DNA of 64,000 nt from Silurus meridionalis (Eukaryota > Chordata > Actinopteri > Siluriformes > Siluridae): contig NC_060885.1 in NCBI RefSeq assembly GCF_014805685.1, positions 16,328,632 to 16,392,631 on the forward strand, given 5' to 3'. Position numbers and translations under genes: made by a program. Below the pieces are notes generated by a model. That model saw nothing but the letters and a program-made list of their open reading frames with translations, was not told the DNA's origin and searched no databases. Shown one piece after another: positions 13,371 to 25,925 of this stretch; within the stretch, counting starts at the first letter, position 1, and each line of letters starts with the position of its first letter.

Positions 13371-14088
13371 GGCATGCAGGCAAGGGCTTGCCATTCACAC
13401 CCTGTTTCTCCTCTCACATCTGGCAGGGTGTGTTATTAAGATCTTTCTGCAGCCTTCTAAACATAATTTCTAAAAAAAGACAGCAGTGCTGTTATTACCT
13501 CACAGCTTACATTGTGAACGAATGGCAGAAAGTGACCATATGATTATCACTTGTGATTTTTATGTTAGTGTTTTTCCTTTTGCGGTCAGGAATGATTGAT
13601 TGCCATAGAGTTTCAGTTGACAGAGAAAAATGAGCTAGGTAAACATTACTTTGTGAATTTCTCCTTTAAATTGAAAGCACAGAGGGAGAAAGACTGAGGC
13701 TAAAAAAGACTGAAGGCAATGTGTTTGAACAAACTGGTGCTTTTGTATTGGCCAGTGACTCAGCAGCTGTGATTCACTATTAGACACAGAAGCATGAGAG
13801 TGAATATAATGTACAGCTCCCGCTGATGCTTATTTCATGAGGCTGACAGCATCTTTATGACTGTGCTTGTGTTGGCAAATCAAAGGACTTGGGCAGAAAT
13901 AAATTGCTTTTTGTAGCCAAATAGTATCTGCTTGCTGCCACTTGGAGTGCTCAATACAGCTTGTTATGCTGTGTTTGTGCATGGGGTGTTTTCACATTGT
14001 GGAATGGTGTGCACTGGTTTTAGGATTTCTATGTGGAATGATCATCAACATTTATGTGTATTATTCTCTGTTGCTAAAACCCTTATAG

Positions 14089-17000
14089 CCAAAATGGAGC
14101 AGCAGTTTCCAAAGAGAACGCATCTCTTCTGCAACTCCAGTCAGCTGGAACGATTCAGGAAAATGCACCATCACACCAGTCCTCAGCAACGCTGCTGGAC
14201 CGTGAGCTCCAAGAAGCCATTCAGGAATGTGAGGAACAAATAGCCTCATTTGGCATGTCCTCACACTCAATCAGTTCATGCAGTACAGATCAGATTGGCA
14301 GCCGTTTGTCAGAGGCCATGTCTGCAACTGATGATGAGGAAATCAAAGGTGCAAAAATCAGGGAGGATCCCATGTCATTTCCAATTTTACTGGCAGACTC
14401 TCAAACAGGATGTTACCAGAGTTGCCATGGAGATGTTGGAGCACAAGCTACTGATTTAGCATCTTTTACAGAGCAGCCTGTGTTTTGCTTTAGAGACTAT
14501 ATACTAGGGAAAACACAGCCAGAGCAGGCCACGGTTCAATATCCCAAAGAACACAGTGAGAAATTGCTCAGTGAACCAATGAATGAATTTCAGATAATGG
14601 CTGAAAGGGAAACAAACACTGACTCAACAAAATCTGCAGATAGAAATGAACACTTAATAGAACATGATTCAACAGCAGAGGCAGTTAAAGAAACTGAATT
14701 AAATGAAATACATGAAATACAAGCACAGCCAGAAGATGTCAGCTTAGTAGATTTCAAAGACTCTGCAAATGAGGAGGATCAGACTATAACATATCCTGTG
14801 GAAAAAACACCAGAACCTGGCACACAGATTATAACCACTACAGCCATGGATAAAACATCACTAAAAGAATTTATAACAGAAAATGTTTTTGAGTGCAATT
14901 GGAAAGAGCTTAACACACAGCCATTGCTGGAATCAGAGAAGAAGGCACAAAGTATTACTAAAACAAAGGCTCAGTCAGAAACAAACCCTGATCTTAAAAC
15001 TGAAGAAGATAATCAGATTGAGTTGTTAGACAAAATTGGACAGATGGAGCTTCTCTGCTCTTTACCTCCAGAGTCTCTATCTAATCAGGCTCATCTTACT
15101 CCACTGGAGGCAACAACTGCCCCCACACTGGACCATCTACAGACAATTAAACAACAGGATATCAGTATTGGGAAAGATGGATCATGTAAGTCAATATCAG
15201 AACATGCAACCCTAAACTTAAACTCAACAAGGGAAGCTGAACATGAGAAATGTGTAATTACGGTATCTACTGGTTGCACTGTGATTGATTTTAGAGATGT
15301 TAAAGGCAAAACACATGAGCATGAAAAGGGATGCAGTTCAGAGGCATGTCCACTGGAAAAGAAGGAGGTGGAGGAGGAGGAGAATGTGTTTTTTATTGGC
15401 AGTGAAGCTGGCACACACACAGTGGTGCGGGGGAAATCACACTCTCTGAGCAGTACTGGTACTAAAGGGATAAAGACGGAGGAGGAGAGTGCCCTTGAGG
15501 AGGCTTCAGCATCAGCCGTTGATTTCACACCACCACTGATGACATCCACGATGCCCGAAATGAGAGAATGCGAGGGAGTCGGAGAGAAAGGAACTGGAGA
15601 TTTGGAAAGAGTGAAGATGACAGAGAAAGGATATTTAGATGAACCCACAGAATTACAGGAAACAAATAAATCTTTGTGTTCTCATGGAAAGCCGAATAAA
15701 ATCATTGCAGCAGAAGTGCACTCATTTTCGCTAAGCTTTCCACAGACTAATAACTCACCTGCAAAGGATGCTAAGGAGGCAGAAGCAGCATCTGAGGTGA
15801 GATGGAGCAGCAAGATGCTACAAAACTCTGAAGAGAATGAAGAGAATGAAGAGAAGGGAGGAGGTCTGTTAGTTGATTGCTCCCTGGGGATGGACTCTCT
15901 CTCTGCAGCTGGTGAGAAAGAGACAGGCACAGCCAGTGTTAGGGACATGACTGTGGTCGCTGCCTCTACAACAGAGTTTAACGATGGATGTGATTGGAAG
16001 AGAAAGAGCTCTGAGTCATTGGAGAAGGGAGGAGAGGGAGGAACAGAGGAAGGGAGAGGAAAAGAAAGGGGTGGAGCAGAGACTTTATACAGAGAGCAGG
16101 CACTGTCCTTGACAGAGGCTAAATCTTATCCGCTCCATGACAACGGCCTGAAACTGGTGCCACCGCAGCAAAAGGATGAACTTGTCACTTTGACCACAGC
16201 AGACATAGCTAACACAGCCTTGCCTTTGTTGACCAACAACAAAACAACCGCCAGCAGCTTATACAACCCATCCTCTCCTGACTTCCTCCCAAACAGCACA
16301 GACACAGAGAGCGAGGAAGCATCAGAGATAAAGGATCGTAAGAATAAGAGTTTGAATGCGTTGGATGAAAAACAGCCAGACAGCAATAATTTACATTTGA
16401 CAGCTGCTTCAGCAAATCTTACTGCGCAGACCAGCTATCAACAGGTACAGAATACTTCATCGACTCAAATTGAGATTAGCAGCACCCAACAGAACAAGGC
16501 GGGGACAGCAAAAGACACAAGCTATAAGACTGAAAACCAGCATCTATCATCTACATCTCAGCTGGACAAGTGGAGCACCACTGCAAGTTTTAATAAGGTG
16601 AATAAAGGAACCGGGGGCTCTCAAGAAGACATGCCACGCCAGGTGACTGGGTTTGCCTCTCTGCCACCACTAACATTTCATGAGAATCTGTGGCACCCAG
16701 TAAGTGAGTCAAGCTTTAACTTTCAGGGGTTATTTGGCAACAAAAAACCAGACCCACCTCAAAAAACAGCTTATACCACATGCGAAAGCACCAGTGTGGC
16801 TAAGGTGAGAGAGGAAAACATGACTGTGAATGAAAATCCTGAAAAGCAGATTGATGTAAAAATAATACATGATTTAAAAGATAAAACTGCTAATAATCTT
16901 GCAATGAGTGCTGAAGAGTTACTGAAGAATGTGAGAACTAATGATCCTGACAAGACTCAAGAAAAGGAGGAAACTTTAATATTCACCCGAAGCACTCTGG

Positions 17001-20000
17001 AGCATAAACCTCCATTAGAAGATACTAATGAAAACAGAGTTAAACTTCAGGATAATGTTTTGGAAGAAATTGGAAGTGATAAGGTGATAGGTCTTTCTGA
17101 CCTTGTTCTTTCTAATGAAGATAGAAATTCTGCAGTTGTGCTCACCACCAAAGAAGTGAACGAAAAAGTAGATAAATTAGGGGAAAGTGATGTAAAGAAA
17201 TTTGTCAAGACCATTTTCAGAACATTCTGAGTGACAGTGTACAGGAGTCCAAGTTAGAGTCACAAGCTTCAGAAGGTGTTTCTCAGGAATGCTGTATAAA
17301 ATCTAATGAACAACTAATTTCTTGCACAGGAGATGGTATGATGTCCAGTCACTCTACTGATGGTACAGGCATATCCAAGAATGACACAAAACCAAATACT
17401 GAACAACCCTTTGTAATTTCTGTTGGATGTCCTCAAGCTAAATTTGAAGAGCATATGAGTGAGCTCCAATATCAGACAGACTCTAGTCGTGACATTGGAT
17501 CAGCTTCAGAAGTTTCCATGGGTGTTGTAAGTACAAAAGATCCCTCGCCTACTCCTAAAAAGTATTTAGTGCATTGGAAGGGAGCGCACCCTCTGCCAGA
17601 GCCCATATTCAAAGTGATACTAAAGTGCCTGTTGTGCTCAGGGCTCCTGGCCCTATGATGAGTCACTGGGAGGTCATTAATGACTATAATGTTTCTCTCC
17701 CAGGAGAGGAAATGCAAAGCAGACAGGACGTTAAAGGAGAGATGAGCAGTAAGATGTTAGTAAAAACTGTTACTGTAGGAAAACCAGAACTTGTGAAGAC
17801 TACAGAAGAAAACACTGGAAATAATCTCAGCCTTTCCTGTACGAATGTTTTAATCCCTGATATAACTGTCATGGCTTCCACCATGCAGGATACAAAGCTA
17901 TCATGTAAAGAAGTAAAATGCACTGGTTTGACTTATGGCAGCCTACATGTTGATGAAAATACAAATGAGGGAATGGATTTTTTGCTACTTGAGAACTCTG
18001 AAGATGGAAAATCTGAAGTGGATGTTAAGCCTGGGGCAACTGAGAAACCATTCAGTACTGGTCAGGAAGAGAAACCCCTATGTATGAAATCTGCTTCTAA
18101 ATGCTCCAATGCAGACAGCATGCTGTCAAGCCAGTCTAATAACAGTACAAAAATATCTCAACCGATACAGATATCAAATAATGTGATCTCAGAAGAAGGT
18201 TTTCAAGCAAAACCTAAAAAGGACACAAGTGAGCTGAAATTTCAAACAGATTTATGTCAAGAGAGTCAAGCAGTCTCAATAGTTGTGTCTACAAAAGACC
18301 TCACACCTGTGGAAATTGATTTATCTGGCATGGGGGAAGGGGGAGTTTCATCTTCCAGTATCCTAAGTGATCCTAAACTACCTATTATGCTCAGTTCTGG
18401 CCCTATGATGAGTCAGTGGGAGGTCAGTAATGACTGTAAGGTTTCTGTCTTAGAAGAGGAAACACATTGCAACTATAATAAAATTGGCAGTCTTGAGAAT
18501 GGAAATGTTATTGCAGCAGAAATGAAAAATAAGACTGTGAAAACTGATACTGTAGAAAAACCTGATGAACATTCTGAATCTGTGGAGATAAAGAGAGAGA
18601 AAAGTGAAAATGATAAAAGCTCTTCCAATATAAATATTTTAATTCAGGTTAGACTACCTGATGAAGCATCTTCTAAACAGGATATCAAGTTAGATTCTAC
18701 AGAAGTGAATGGTTCTAACTTGGCACCAGATAGCTTACATAGTGAAGAAAATTTTAATAAGATCACATTTAGCCCATCTGCTAACAGTACAGCTATATCT
18801 CAACAGACCCAGAAGACAAATACAGTGATCTTGGAGGAATGCTTTCAAACTAGACCTGAAGAAAACATGAGAAAGTTGCAATATCAAAAAGATACAGTTC
18901 ATGACAGTGGAGCAGTGTCAGACATTGCCACTGTCTCTACAAAAGACCATGCACCACCAGATTTGGCTGGATCTGGCTTGAGGGAAGGAGAAGTTTTTTT
19001 TGCAGAAACACCTAATGAGACTTCTGAACCTGCAAAGACAAAGAGAGAAAAAAATGAAAATGATAACAACTCTTCCTGCATGGATCTGTTAACAACTGTC
19101 ATAGATTCTTCTGTGCAGGATACCAAATTGGCACACAGAGAAGTGGAAGGTACAAATTTGGCACCTGCTAGCCTATGTAGTAAAGAAAAAGGAAATCCAG
19201 GGATTGATTTTGTGGTTCAAGATTACCCTGGAGTTGAAAAACTTGAAGAGGATGGTCTAACAAGGAAGCCAGAAAGACAACTAAATACTCATCCAGAAAG
19301 GAAACAGATTACAAAGGATATAACTGAAGCTGGGACAATACAAGGCACTGAGCAAAATATTGAAACTTTGCTGCTCATGCCACAACAATGTTTTGAAAGC
19401 AAGCTTCCTGATAAATGTGATGTTATTTCTAAGCCAAATGTTTCAACACCAGAAAAGGTATGCGTTTCATCTGAATATGTCAGCGCTGAATCAGAGGACA
19501 GAATGGCTAATCTTCAGTCCTCACCATCTGCCGATACAAAATCAAATTCCTTGATCGAGATAGACACCTCTATTGCTAAGGAATACTGTGCAATTGAATG
19601 TTCTATTGTGATACCACAACGTTTGTGCCCCAAACCTGCTGTCTCTGAAATGAACCCGGTACTAACTCAGGTGCCGATAGAGGACACAGTTAGCTTCAAT
19701 AAAGATAATACAGTTGGAACAAATAAAACGAATAAAGAAGATGCAGAAGTAATTCAAGTTATTAAGCAACCTGAAGAACCAAAGTGTGCAAATGATTTTA
19801 GTGCATTCAAAAAACAAACCCTGGCGGATAAACTAAATCTCCCTGAAAATACGTGTGAGCAATCAATCAGTAATGTAAGAACCATGGAGGGTGGACTGTC
19901 TGGAAAACATAAAGAAGAACTGAACACAAAAAAGAAAACAACAGATTCTGATGAACTTCAAGAGAACAATCAAAATATGGAGAACAAATTACAAAATGTA

Positions 20001-22135
20001 CAAATCACTGTTGAGCAGAAATTCATAAAAGAGGATCAAAAGGAAAGTTCAGAAAAAAACCAGGACAAGAAAGAAGCAAAGCACCTACATGAAACAGTAC
20101 CAGGAACATCTTTATTGACTTGTCTTTCTGAGTCTGGCTTAATTCTCACAGGGTTTGTAAAGGAAGTGCAGAACTGTGGTACGGATTTGATTGAAGCCAC
20201 TCAACCATCCACAGACCAGGACCTGGTACAAGTGACCTGCTGTGAAAGAGACCAGACACAACATCAGACAGTAGTTAGTGAATTGGATTTGGCACCTGGT
20301 TTAAATATTAAGTCCCAGCCTACAGAGTTACAACAACCACAGGAATGCATTGAAGCTGCAGAATTAATGGAAATTAGAGGTTTACAGAGGTATGATGATG
20401 TTTTTATAAAAGAACCCAAGGTTAGCTGTCCTAGTTATGAAGTGCAGGCCAGTGGGATTTTGGAAAATAGAATTGAATTAGAGGACCTTTGTAGTAGCTC
20501 TGGGAAGCTAGAAAAGGTCACGTTGCTGATTGATCATGACAATATCATTACTGAGGGTGATGTATGTCTTGATGAAAAGCAGAATCAAAATGAACCTAGT
20601 ATCAAACCAACAGGTTTTGAAGATGTCTCTTCTTTAATTAAAGTCTTAAATGAAAAGAGTACAGAAGATTGGAACCAAGCAAACCAGATTAAGTTGGACT
20701 ATCAAGAAAATGAATTCTTGGGCAGTTCAGCAGTTGCCTTTGAAAATAAAGAGCTCAACACAGAACTGAAGAAATTTCCAGGGTCTGTCATTCAGGCATC
20801 AGAAGAAAAGGAGGGCAAACCACACACACTTCATACAAGTGAATCACAGGTCAGTGTGGATAAACCAGAGGAAGTTCTTCCTGACCTCGGCAAAGCTGAC
20901 AAACTTTCAAATGATTTATCCAAGCCATGTGAGGAATTAAGCACCTCATACCATCAATACAGAATAGAGGATCAGTGTTCCAGTGCGATCACATTTGACA
21001 AGACTGAGTGTACCGAGGTGTGCACTAGTGTTCTGGTTGAGGCTATACAGCCATCCAGTTATAAAACTCCTATTGAGAAAATGGACAGTGAGACTGTTGC
21101 TGGTGTCTTCCAAGACAAGGATAATGTTGGGACAAATGAAGCTCAAATTCACAAAATAGAACTCCCTTCTACACCCCTTCAAGCTGAGTCAACAGTTTTA
21201 GAGATGGAGCAACATATTGAGGCATCTTTGAATCTCAAACATTTACAAAACAAAGAGTGTCAGGATGCAATGGATCCTAAAGCACATTATGCTGAGTCAC
21301 AGGGCCTCACAACAAGTGCTGGAACTGAAGAGGAGGCCAAAAATAAGACGACACAAACAGCTATTTCTGAAGAGGTCAAACAGATGGCGCACAGGAAGGA
21401 AGAGATAAGTGGAGGCAATGAAGATGGTAGAGAGAATGAGACAGCAGAGGGCAGAAAACTCACAGAGAAGTCTGAAGGGCCTGAGACTAGGGCTGTAAAG
21501 TGTGATCTTGAAGACATAAAGGAAGGAAATGAGAGAAAATTGCCTGAACACAAAGAGGAGAACTCGCATTCCTTCTTAGTCAAAACAGTGAGTGGTGACA
21601 CTGATGTCCTAAAATCAAGTATAAGTGATGGATTGCAGTCTGAACAAGAAAAAGTCTTATCATCAAGCCCCAGACTCACTGCTGTTGTCATGGTGTCATG
21701 CTTACAAGAAACTTCCCAGACATTACTCGATGCGAGTGCAGACTCTAATTCTGAGGCTGCCAATTCCTTTATTCAGACTATGCATGAAACTGCTTCGACT
21801 GTATTGAAAACAGAACATGGCTCAAAATGTGGAGAATTGGACTTCAATTTATTCAGCAATGTAGCTCAGAAGGAAAAGGTTAATAGCAATGAAAATACTG
21901 AAAAAGAATCAACAGATGAAGAAAGGTCAGTTACTCTGAAGACTAGTGTATTGTCAGAGGAGGATGTTTCAGACAGCCCAGGTGCAGCTGTTAGTCCTGT
22001 AATAGAACTGAAAACACTCAGCACAGAAGAATCATGTGAGAGTTCAGACTGGCTCAGAGCACTGAAAGAGGCTTCGATATCTCTTACTCAACAGAACTAT
22101 AAGCTTGAGACGCCTTGTGGATCTGCAGATAACAG
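14089..22135 (+). CDS. tacc2: tacc2 giant exon (about 2,680 residues), two frameshifts
   Basis: This exon begins after TTATAG (AG at 14087-14088) and ends at AACAG|GTACTT (22136), phase 2 in and phase 2 out. It corresponds to the very large central exon of vertebrate TACC2 but is longer. The protein is acidic, rich in Glu, Ser, Thr, Lys and Asn, and almost certainly disordered. It opens with a helical stretch LLDRELQEAIQECEEQIASF. A more hydrophobic island lies at 16649-16765, and three diverged repeats lie at about 17371-19230. The reading frame shifts near 17214-17217 and again near 17557-17561; each shift is equivalent to loss of one base. Exon length is two bases short of what the flanking phases need, so the two losses exactly explain each other. 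Downstream of 17559 the frame is open to the donor. Confidence 0.9.
16649..16765 (+). other. Hydrophobic/aromatic island in the disordered giant exon
   Basis: In the exon's first reading frame this segment reads GFASLPPLTFHENLWHPV followed by SESSFNFQGLFGNKKPDPPQ. Its Pro, Trp, Phe and Leu content is unlike the Glu/Ser/Thr-rich surroundings, so it is a candidate short linear interaction motif. No function is known to me. Confidence 0.4.
17214..17217 (+). other. Frameshift 1 in the giant exon (TTTT run)
   Basis: Before this run the frame reads ...DVKKFVKTIF and would stop at 17228-17230. One extra T would give TIFQNILSDSVQESK and join the next open frame, which continues past 17550. Single-base loss in a homopolymer is the simplest reading; the exact base within 17191-17230 is uncertain. 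Confidence 0.75.
17371..18152 (+). repeat. Intra-exon protein repeat, copy A (carries frameshift 2)
   Basis: This is the first of three diverged tandem copies. Signature blocks are SELQYQTDSSRD, VVSTKDPSPTP, GPMMSHWEVINDYNVS and MQDTKLSCKEVKCTGL. The DNA of the GPMMS(H/Q)WEV block is nearly identical to that of copy B over about 45 bases (17651 versus 18401), so the duplication is not ancient. Confidence 0.8.
17557..17561 (+). other. Frameshift 2 in the giant exon (AAAAA run)
   Basis: One frame reads VVSTKDPSPTPKK up to this run, and the next frame reads KVFSALEGS and then aligns with repeat copies B and C (DTKVPVVL...GPMMSHWE). One extra A in the run joins them as TPKKVFSALEGS. Alignment to copy B would also allow a 7-base deletion, which has the same effect on the frame. 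Confidence 0.8.
18153..18794 (+). repeat. Intra-exon protein repeat, copy B
   Basis: The middle copy begins ISQPIQISNNVISEEGFQAK and contains SELKFQTDLCQ, VVSTKDLTPVEIDLSG, GPMMSQWEVSNDCKVS, IKREKSENDKSSSN and KQDIKLDSTEVNGSNLAPDS. All blocks occur in the same order as in copies A and/or C. Confidence 0.8.
18795..19230 (+). repeat. Intra-exon protein repeat, copy C (lacks the GPMMS block)
   Basis: The third copy begins ISQQTQKTNTVILEECFQTR and contains KLQYQKDTVHD, VSTKDHAPPDLAGSG, TKREKNENDNNSS, VQDTKLAHREVEGTNLAPAS and NPGIDF. The GPMMS-WEV segment present in A and B is deleted, so this copy is shorter. Confidence 0.75.
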
Positions 22136-23170
22136 GTACTTGAGAACTACTTAGCAGAGAGTTTAATTAGCTACTATTCATGTTGAATAGCAATGATGAG
22201 GTTTTTAAAGTATAAAGTAAAGATTGTAGCAGGTATACATGTCAAGTTTTTAATTCTATAATTGATTGTAGTTTGCATGACTTCTTTGGTGAAAATGACA
22301 TCAGAAAGCTTATATTGATTATAATAGTTTTTCAAATTGCTTATTCATTTTTAGCCTAGATTAGTCTCACCTGATATCTTTTTATAGCAGGTCACAATTA
22401 AAAAATTCTGAAGGCTGCAATCTAATTTGATCTTTGCTTTACTTCACATCCATCTGTATGAACATGCACAAGGTTTTTGCTGTGAGGCTTTCTGAGCTTT
22501 TAAGAACAGGAAGCAGTCATTGGATAAAAAAGAAAATCTTAATTCAGGCAGTTCATTAAAAATGATCTGATTATGTCAGTCAGATGGATTCTTCCTATAT
22601 CAATATGTTGTTCTTAGCAATATTTTGGGATTTTAGTATTACCACACAATATAGCAAAGCTGAACTATACCAGCCATAGCCTGACCTACATGTTTATAAA
22701 ATAAATGTTCCATTTATCACATCTGGTGGTCTTCAGTGGAAATTAATTTAGGTTTTATATAGACCCTTACAACAGATTTTCATTTCAGAAAATGTCCCAG
22801 ATTGAACCCCTTTAGGAATTTGGAACCCTTAAGCTTTCAAAGAACTCTTTAGATTTGGTATGTTTGGAGATATTGTGGTTTCAATAGCAGAAAGTTCAAC
22901 AGCAGAAAGTATAGACATTTAAGTTTTCTAGACTGTATAAATTATGTTGGAACTTTACCTAAATCTAATATTACCCATGATCTCCTAAAGCTGATCTCAG
23001 CAATGACATCATATCATGCCCTTTGTGGCAAGAAAGAGCCTATTCATTTAGACCCAACGACACATCGCCCTCACACAGACTATAAACAATTGCTAATGCA
23101 TATTTTTTCTATTTTGATGCACCATTGGTTATTTCTTGACTTGTTTTCTATGCTTGTTTTTTCGCCCTAG
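22136..23170 (+). other. tacc2 intron
   Basis: A 1.0-kb AT-rich intron in which I see no gene or clear repeat. Confidence 0.7.
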
Positions 23171-23272
23171 ACCTTTTGAGAATCTTGACAAACCTCAGGC
23201 TGAACCAGAGTCTTATTCCTTGACTAAAGACAGTGTAATAAAGGAGCAGCCAGTGGAACCAGCAGAAAGCAG
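23171..23272 (+). CDS. tacc2: tacc2 coding exon 5
   Basis: A 102-nt exon, phase 2 to 2, between TTCGCCCTAG (AG at 23169-23170) and AG|GTAGGA (23273). It encodes RPFENLDKPQAEPESYSLTK and then DSVIKEQPVEPAES. The length is a multiple of three with the same phase at both ends, so it could be skipped without breaking the frame. It is polar and proline/glutamate-rich, with no recognisable domain. Confidence 0.85.
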
Positions 23273-23899
23273 GTAGGAGCTTAACTACACTCGATTTACA
23301 CCACATCTGCAAAAGTTAGTTGGTTCTGCAATCCATTTATTGGTAGTGGGAGTCCAAAGTTGCATTTTGTTTGGATTTTTACTGCATTCTGATTGGATTT
23401 TACTTTTTAGTACTATGTTTACTTTCTCTATAATTCTGTTCAGTCTTTACTGACCTTGCTTTATAACTAAATAGCCACACCACTAAGCACTTGCTATTTG
23501 TCAGTCATAGCCTTTGACCCAGAAGTTTACTAGGAGAGACACACCAGGGCGAGGGAATGACAGACATTCTAATGTTTAATGTCTTTATTATTTCTTACAA
23601 TACAAAGGTTAGCTTGTTGGTTTCTCATAGTAATCATTGATGTTGTGTCGTTTAGCTTACTGAAAGGTAGCTAATAAATCTCTCCATTTTACTTTGTAGA
23701 TGTGGGCCACAAAGAATGTAGGTTACATGTGTGAATGTGTGTGTGTTCTGGCAAATGTGAGTGAAAGAATGTGCAACCATGCACACTTATATGTTTGCTA
23801 TTTGTGCCAACACCCTCACATGAGGTCATTCCTAGAGGCCTATCAGTGTAGAACAAAAGGGATGGAACAGTGGCACACTCAAGACCAATGTGAATGAGT

Positions 23900-23903
<4 letters not shown>

Positions 23904-23939
<36 letters not shown>

Positions 23940-23950
23940 GAGAGAGAGAG
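23904..23950. repeat. (TG)n then (GA)n microsatellite
   Basis: Pure TG repeats to about 23934 are followed by a short GA run, in an intron. Confidence 0.95.
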
Positions 23951-24837
23951 CAGCAAAGTGTCTTAAGGTATTTTGAGTGCAGCTCCTAAAGGGAATACCC
24001 TTCATACTATAGTGTGTAGTCTGCACTCACTCAGGTTGGTGGACTTGAGGCTTGGTAAGTTCTGCACTCATTTCACTCCTAATGAAGTTTTGATGTTGCT
24101 GAGCTGTAAAGCATGGGTACATGGCACATTAATAATAGTCAGGGTGCAACAGATGGAAAGTGGGAGGAACTCTATGTGCTTTAGGGAAGCATCTAACTTC
24201 TTTTTCTGTTCCTGCTTCTCTTTTAATCCTGATTTCAAACAGATGACTCTGCTTGGCATGTTTACCTATTAAAAAATGTTTAGTAATTTAAATATTACTT
24301 CTAGTGAAGAAAGCTAAATAAATGTAAGACTTAAGACGTTTATGAATGCAAATGTCTCTGCTGATTTAGCTCTTTCCACTCTGACTGATTAACATGTTCT
24401 AACAAGCCACAAGTTCATCTGCACATGCTCACCATAACAGTAACAGGCAATGTTTACCTGTATGTGGCCAGTAACTTTAGACTTTTAGATTTTACTGTCT
24501 TAAACATATTTTATCACACACCTTGTTACCTACCTTGTGTATGAATTTATTTTTCCAGATGCAAGATTGTTTTATTTTATTTTTTATGCAATTAAATATT
24601 CACCAGAGTTGATCTTAAAAGATGTTTTAGGGTTAACCAAACTAAAATCTTCTCAAATTGTTAAGATATATTGTGTATATAATATTGAGACAGTATTAAT
24701 ATTTATAATATTTAAATTAACTAATATAATAATTTTAATGTTGTTTACTTAACTAAAAGTCATTCTTAAATGGCAAATAATTGTTGGATGCTAAATGTAA
24801 AGGAAGTATATTCATGCAGAATGATACTGTTACAGAA

Positions 24838-24877
<40 letters not shown>
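24838..24877. repeat. (TG)n microsatellite
   Basis: A pure TG dinucleotide run of about 40 bases in an intron. Confidence 0.97.
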
Positions 24878-24879
<2 letters not shown>

Positions 24880-25719
24880 AATATGGCAATTCAACTATAA
24901 TTAGATAAAACTGTTTCTGTTAGAAGGAAAAAAGTGTGAAAAGTGATTTCAGACACAGTAGTTGTATTGTTATATGCCAGCACTCTTAGCAACTTTTATT
25001 TATTGCGGTCTGTTTGCTATTAAACAGCGTCTGGGCCTTTAGGCCAATTTCAGGGAATACAGCTGCTCCCAAGTGATTTGACTGTGTAAGAATATATGTT
25101 AGTGGGTTTTTATGTGTGTATATCAGAGAGCTATCTGTGCAGTTGTACAAATTTCTTTTGTGATTACTTGTGGTTCTTATGGCACTCTGGATAAGGTACA
25201 ACAGTAGATGTATGTTAAACTTGAAATGTCTATTGTGAGATTAAAGGGGTTTGAGGTTGTTGTATGGGGTAAACGTCTGTTTGGAATTGACCGCACTATG
25301 CTATGCACAGTTGTTGAAGGAGTGTGGATGTCTTGAGGCTGGGATGCATAAGTGGTGTATATATTTTTAGAGTGTGGCAATAGGCTGGCTCTCACTGTGA
25401 GCAGCTGGAAGACCGTCTGCTGTCTACCCAGTTGGCTTTTGCCATCTTTCTTTGACCAATACCAGCTGATTCAGTGTTATAGTGTATCACTTGGCCCCTG
25501 GTGTACCTAATGACTAGTGTTATGCAAAATATATTTTTTATTCGTAAATATATTGTGAAAATATTCTAGTAATTCAGCTAGAATAACATTCCAATACTAT
25601 ATATTTCAGTATAGCATTATATGCTAGACCTACATGTTGTATCAAGTCTTTTACCAGAACTATCAAGATGCTAATCTGTTCAACATGAATATAAAGATAT
25701 AAAGCTATTTGAGTTCATG

Positions 25720-25925
25720 TGTACTAGGTTTACCATTCGGATCCCTTTCATCAACAAGTGTTTCTGCCCACAGAAGTGTTCACTATTCTGTGAATATGCT
25801 AGAAACAATAGTTGTGGGTAAAAATTCCAGGAGATCCTCATCTTCTAAAATACTCATACCAGCCTGTCTGGCACTATCAATGCCATGGTTAAATTCACTG
25901 AGATAAAATTTTCCTAATTCTGATG
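25720..25925. mobile_element. Fragment of a Tc1/mariner-associated dispersed repeat
   Basis: Segments such as AAAATTCCAGGAGATC and ATACCAGCCTGTCTGGCA closely resemble a dispersed fish repeat (AAAATCCCAGGAGATC, AGACCAGCC(T/C)GTCTGGCA) that I recall from teleost genomes near Tc1-type elements. It is a decayed piece with no coding potential. Confidence 0.5.

Larger units (their letters stand above)
9343..14088 (+). other. tacc2 intron containing a decayed duplicate of the next exon's 5' border
   Basis: A 4.7-kb AT-rich intron. A stretch at about 11898-12118 resembles the end of the intron plus the start of the giant exon (13938-14160). A CA microsatellite lies at 13284-13370. No other gene-like structure was seen. 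Confidence 0.6.

Noticed and set aside
13154..13543. Open frames with long His-Thr or Cys-Val runs
   Set aside because: Translations of the CA/TG microsatellite, not genes. The same applies to frames at 4176, 33118, 38489, 42345 and 46818.
15091..15648. 185-residue minus-strand open frame
   Set aside because: It lies opposite the giant tacc2 exon. Its composition (Ser, Val, Phe) is the mirror of Glu/Lys/Thr codons on the coding strand, and it has no splice or start context.
21287..21763. 158-residue minus-strand open frame
   Set aside because: Shadow of the giant exon's Glu/Lys-rich coding strand, with no independent evidence.
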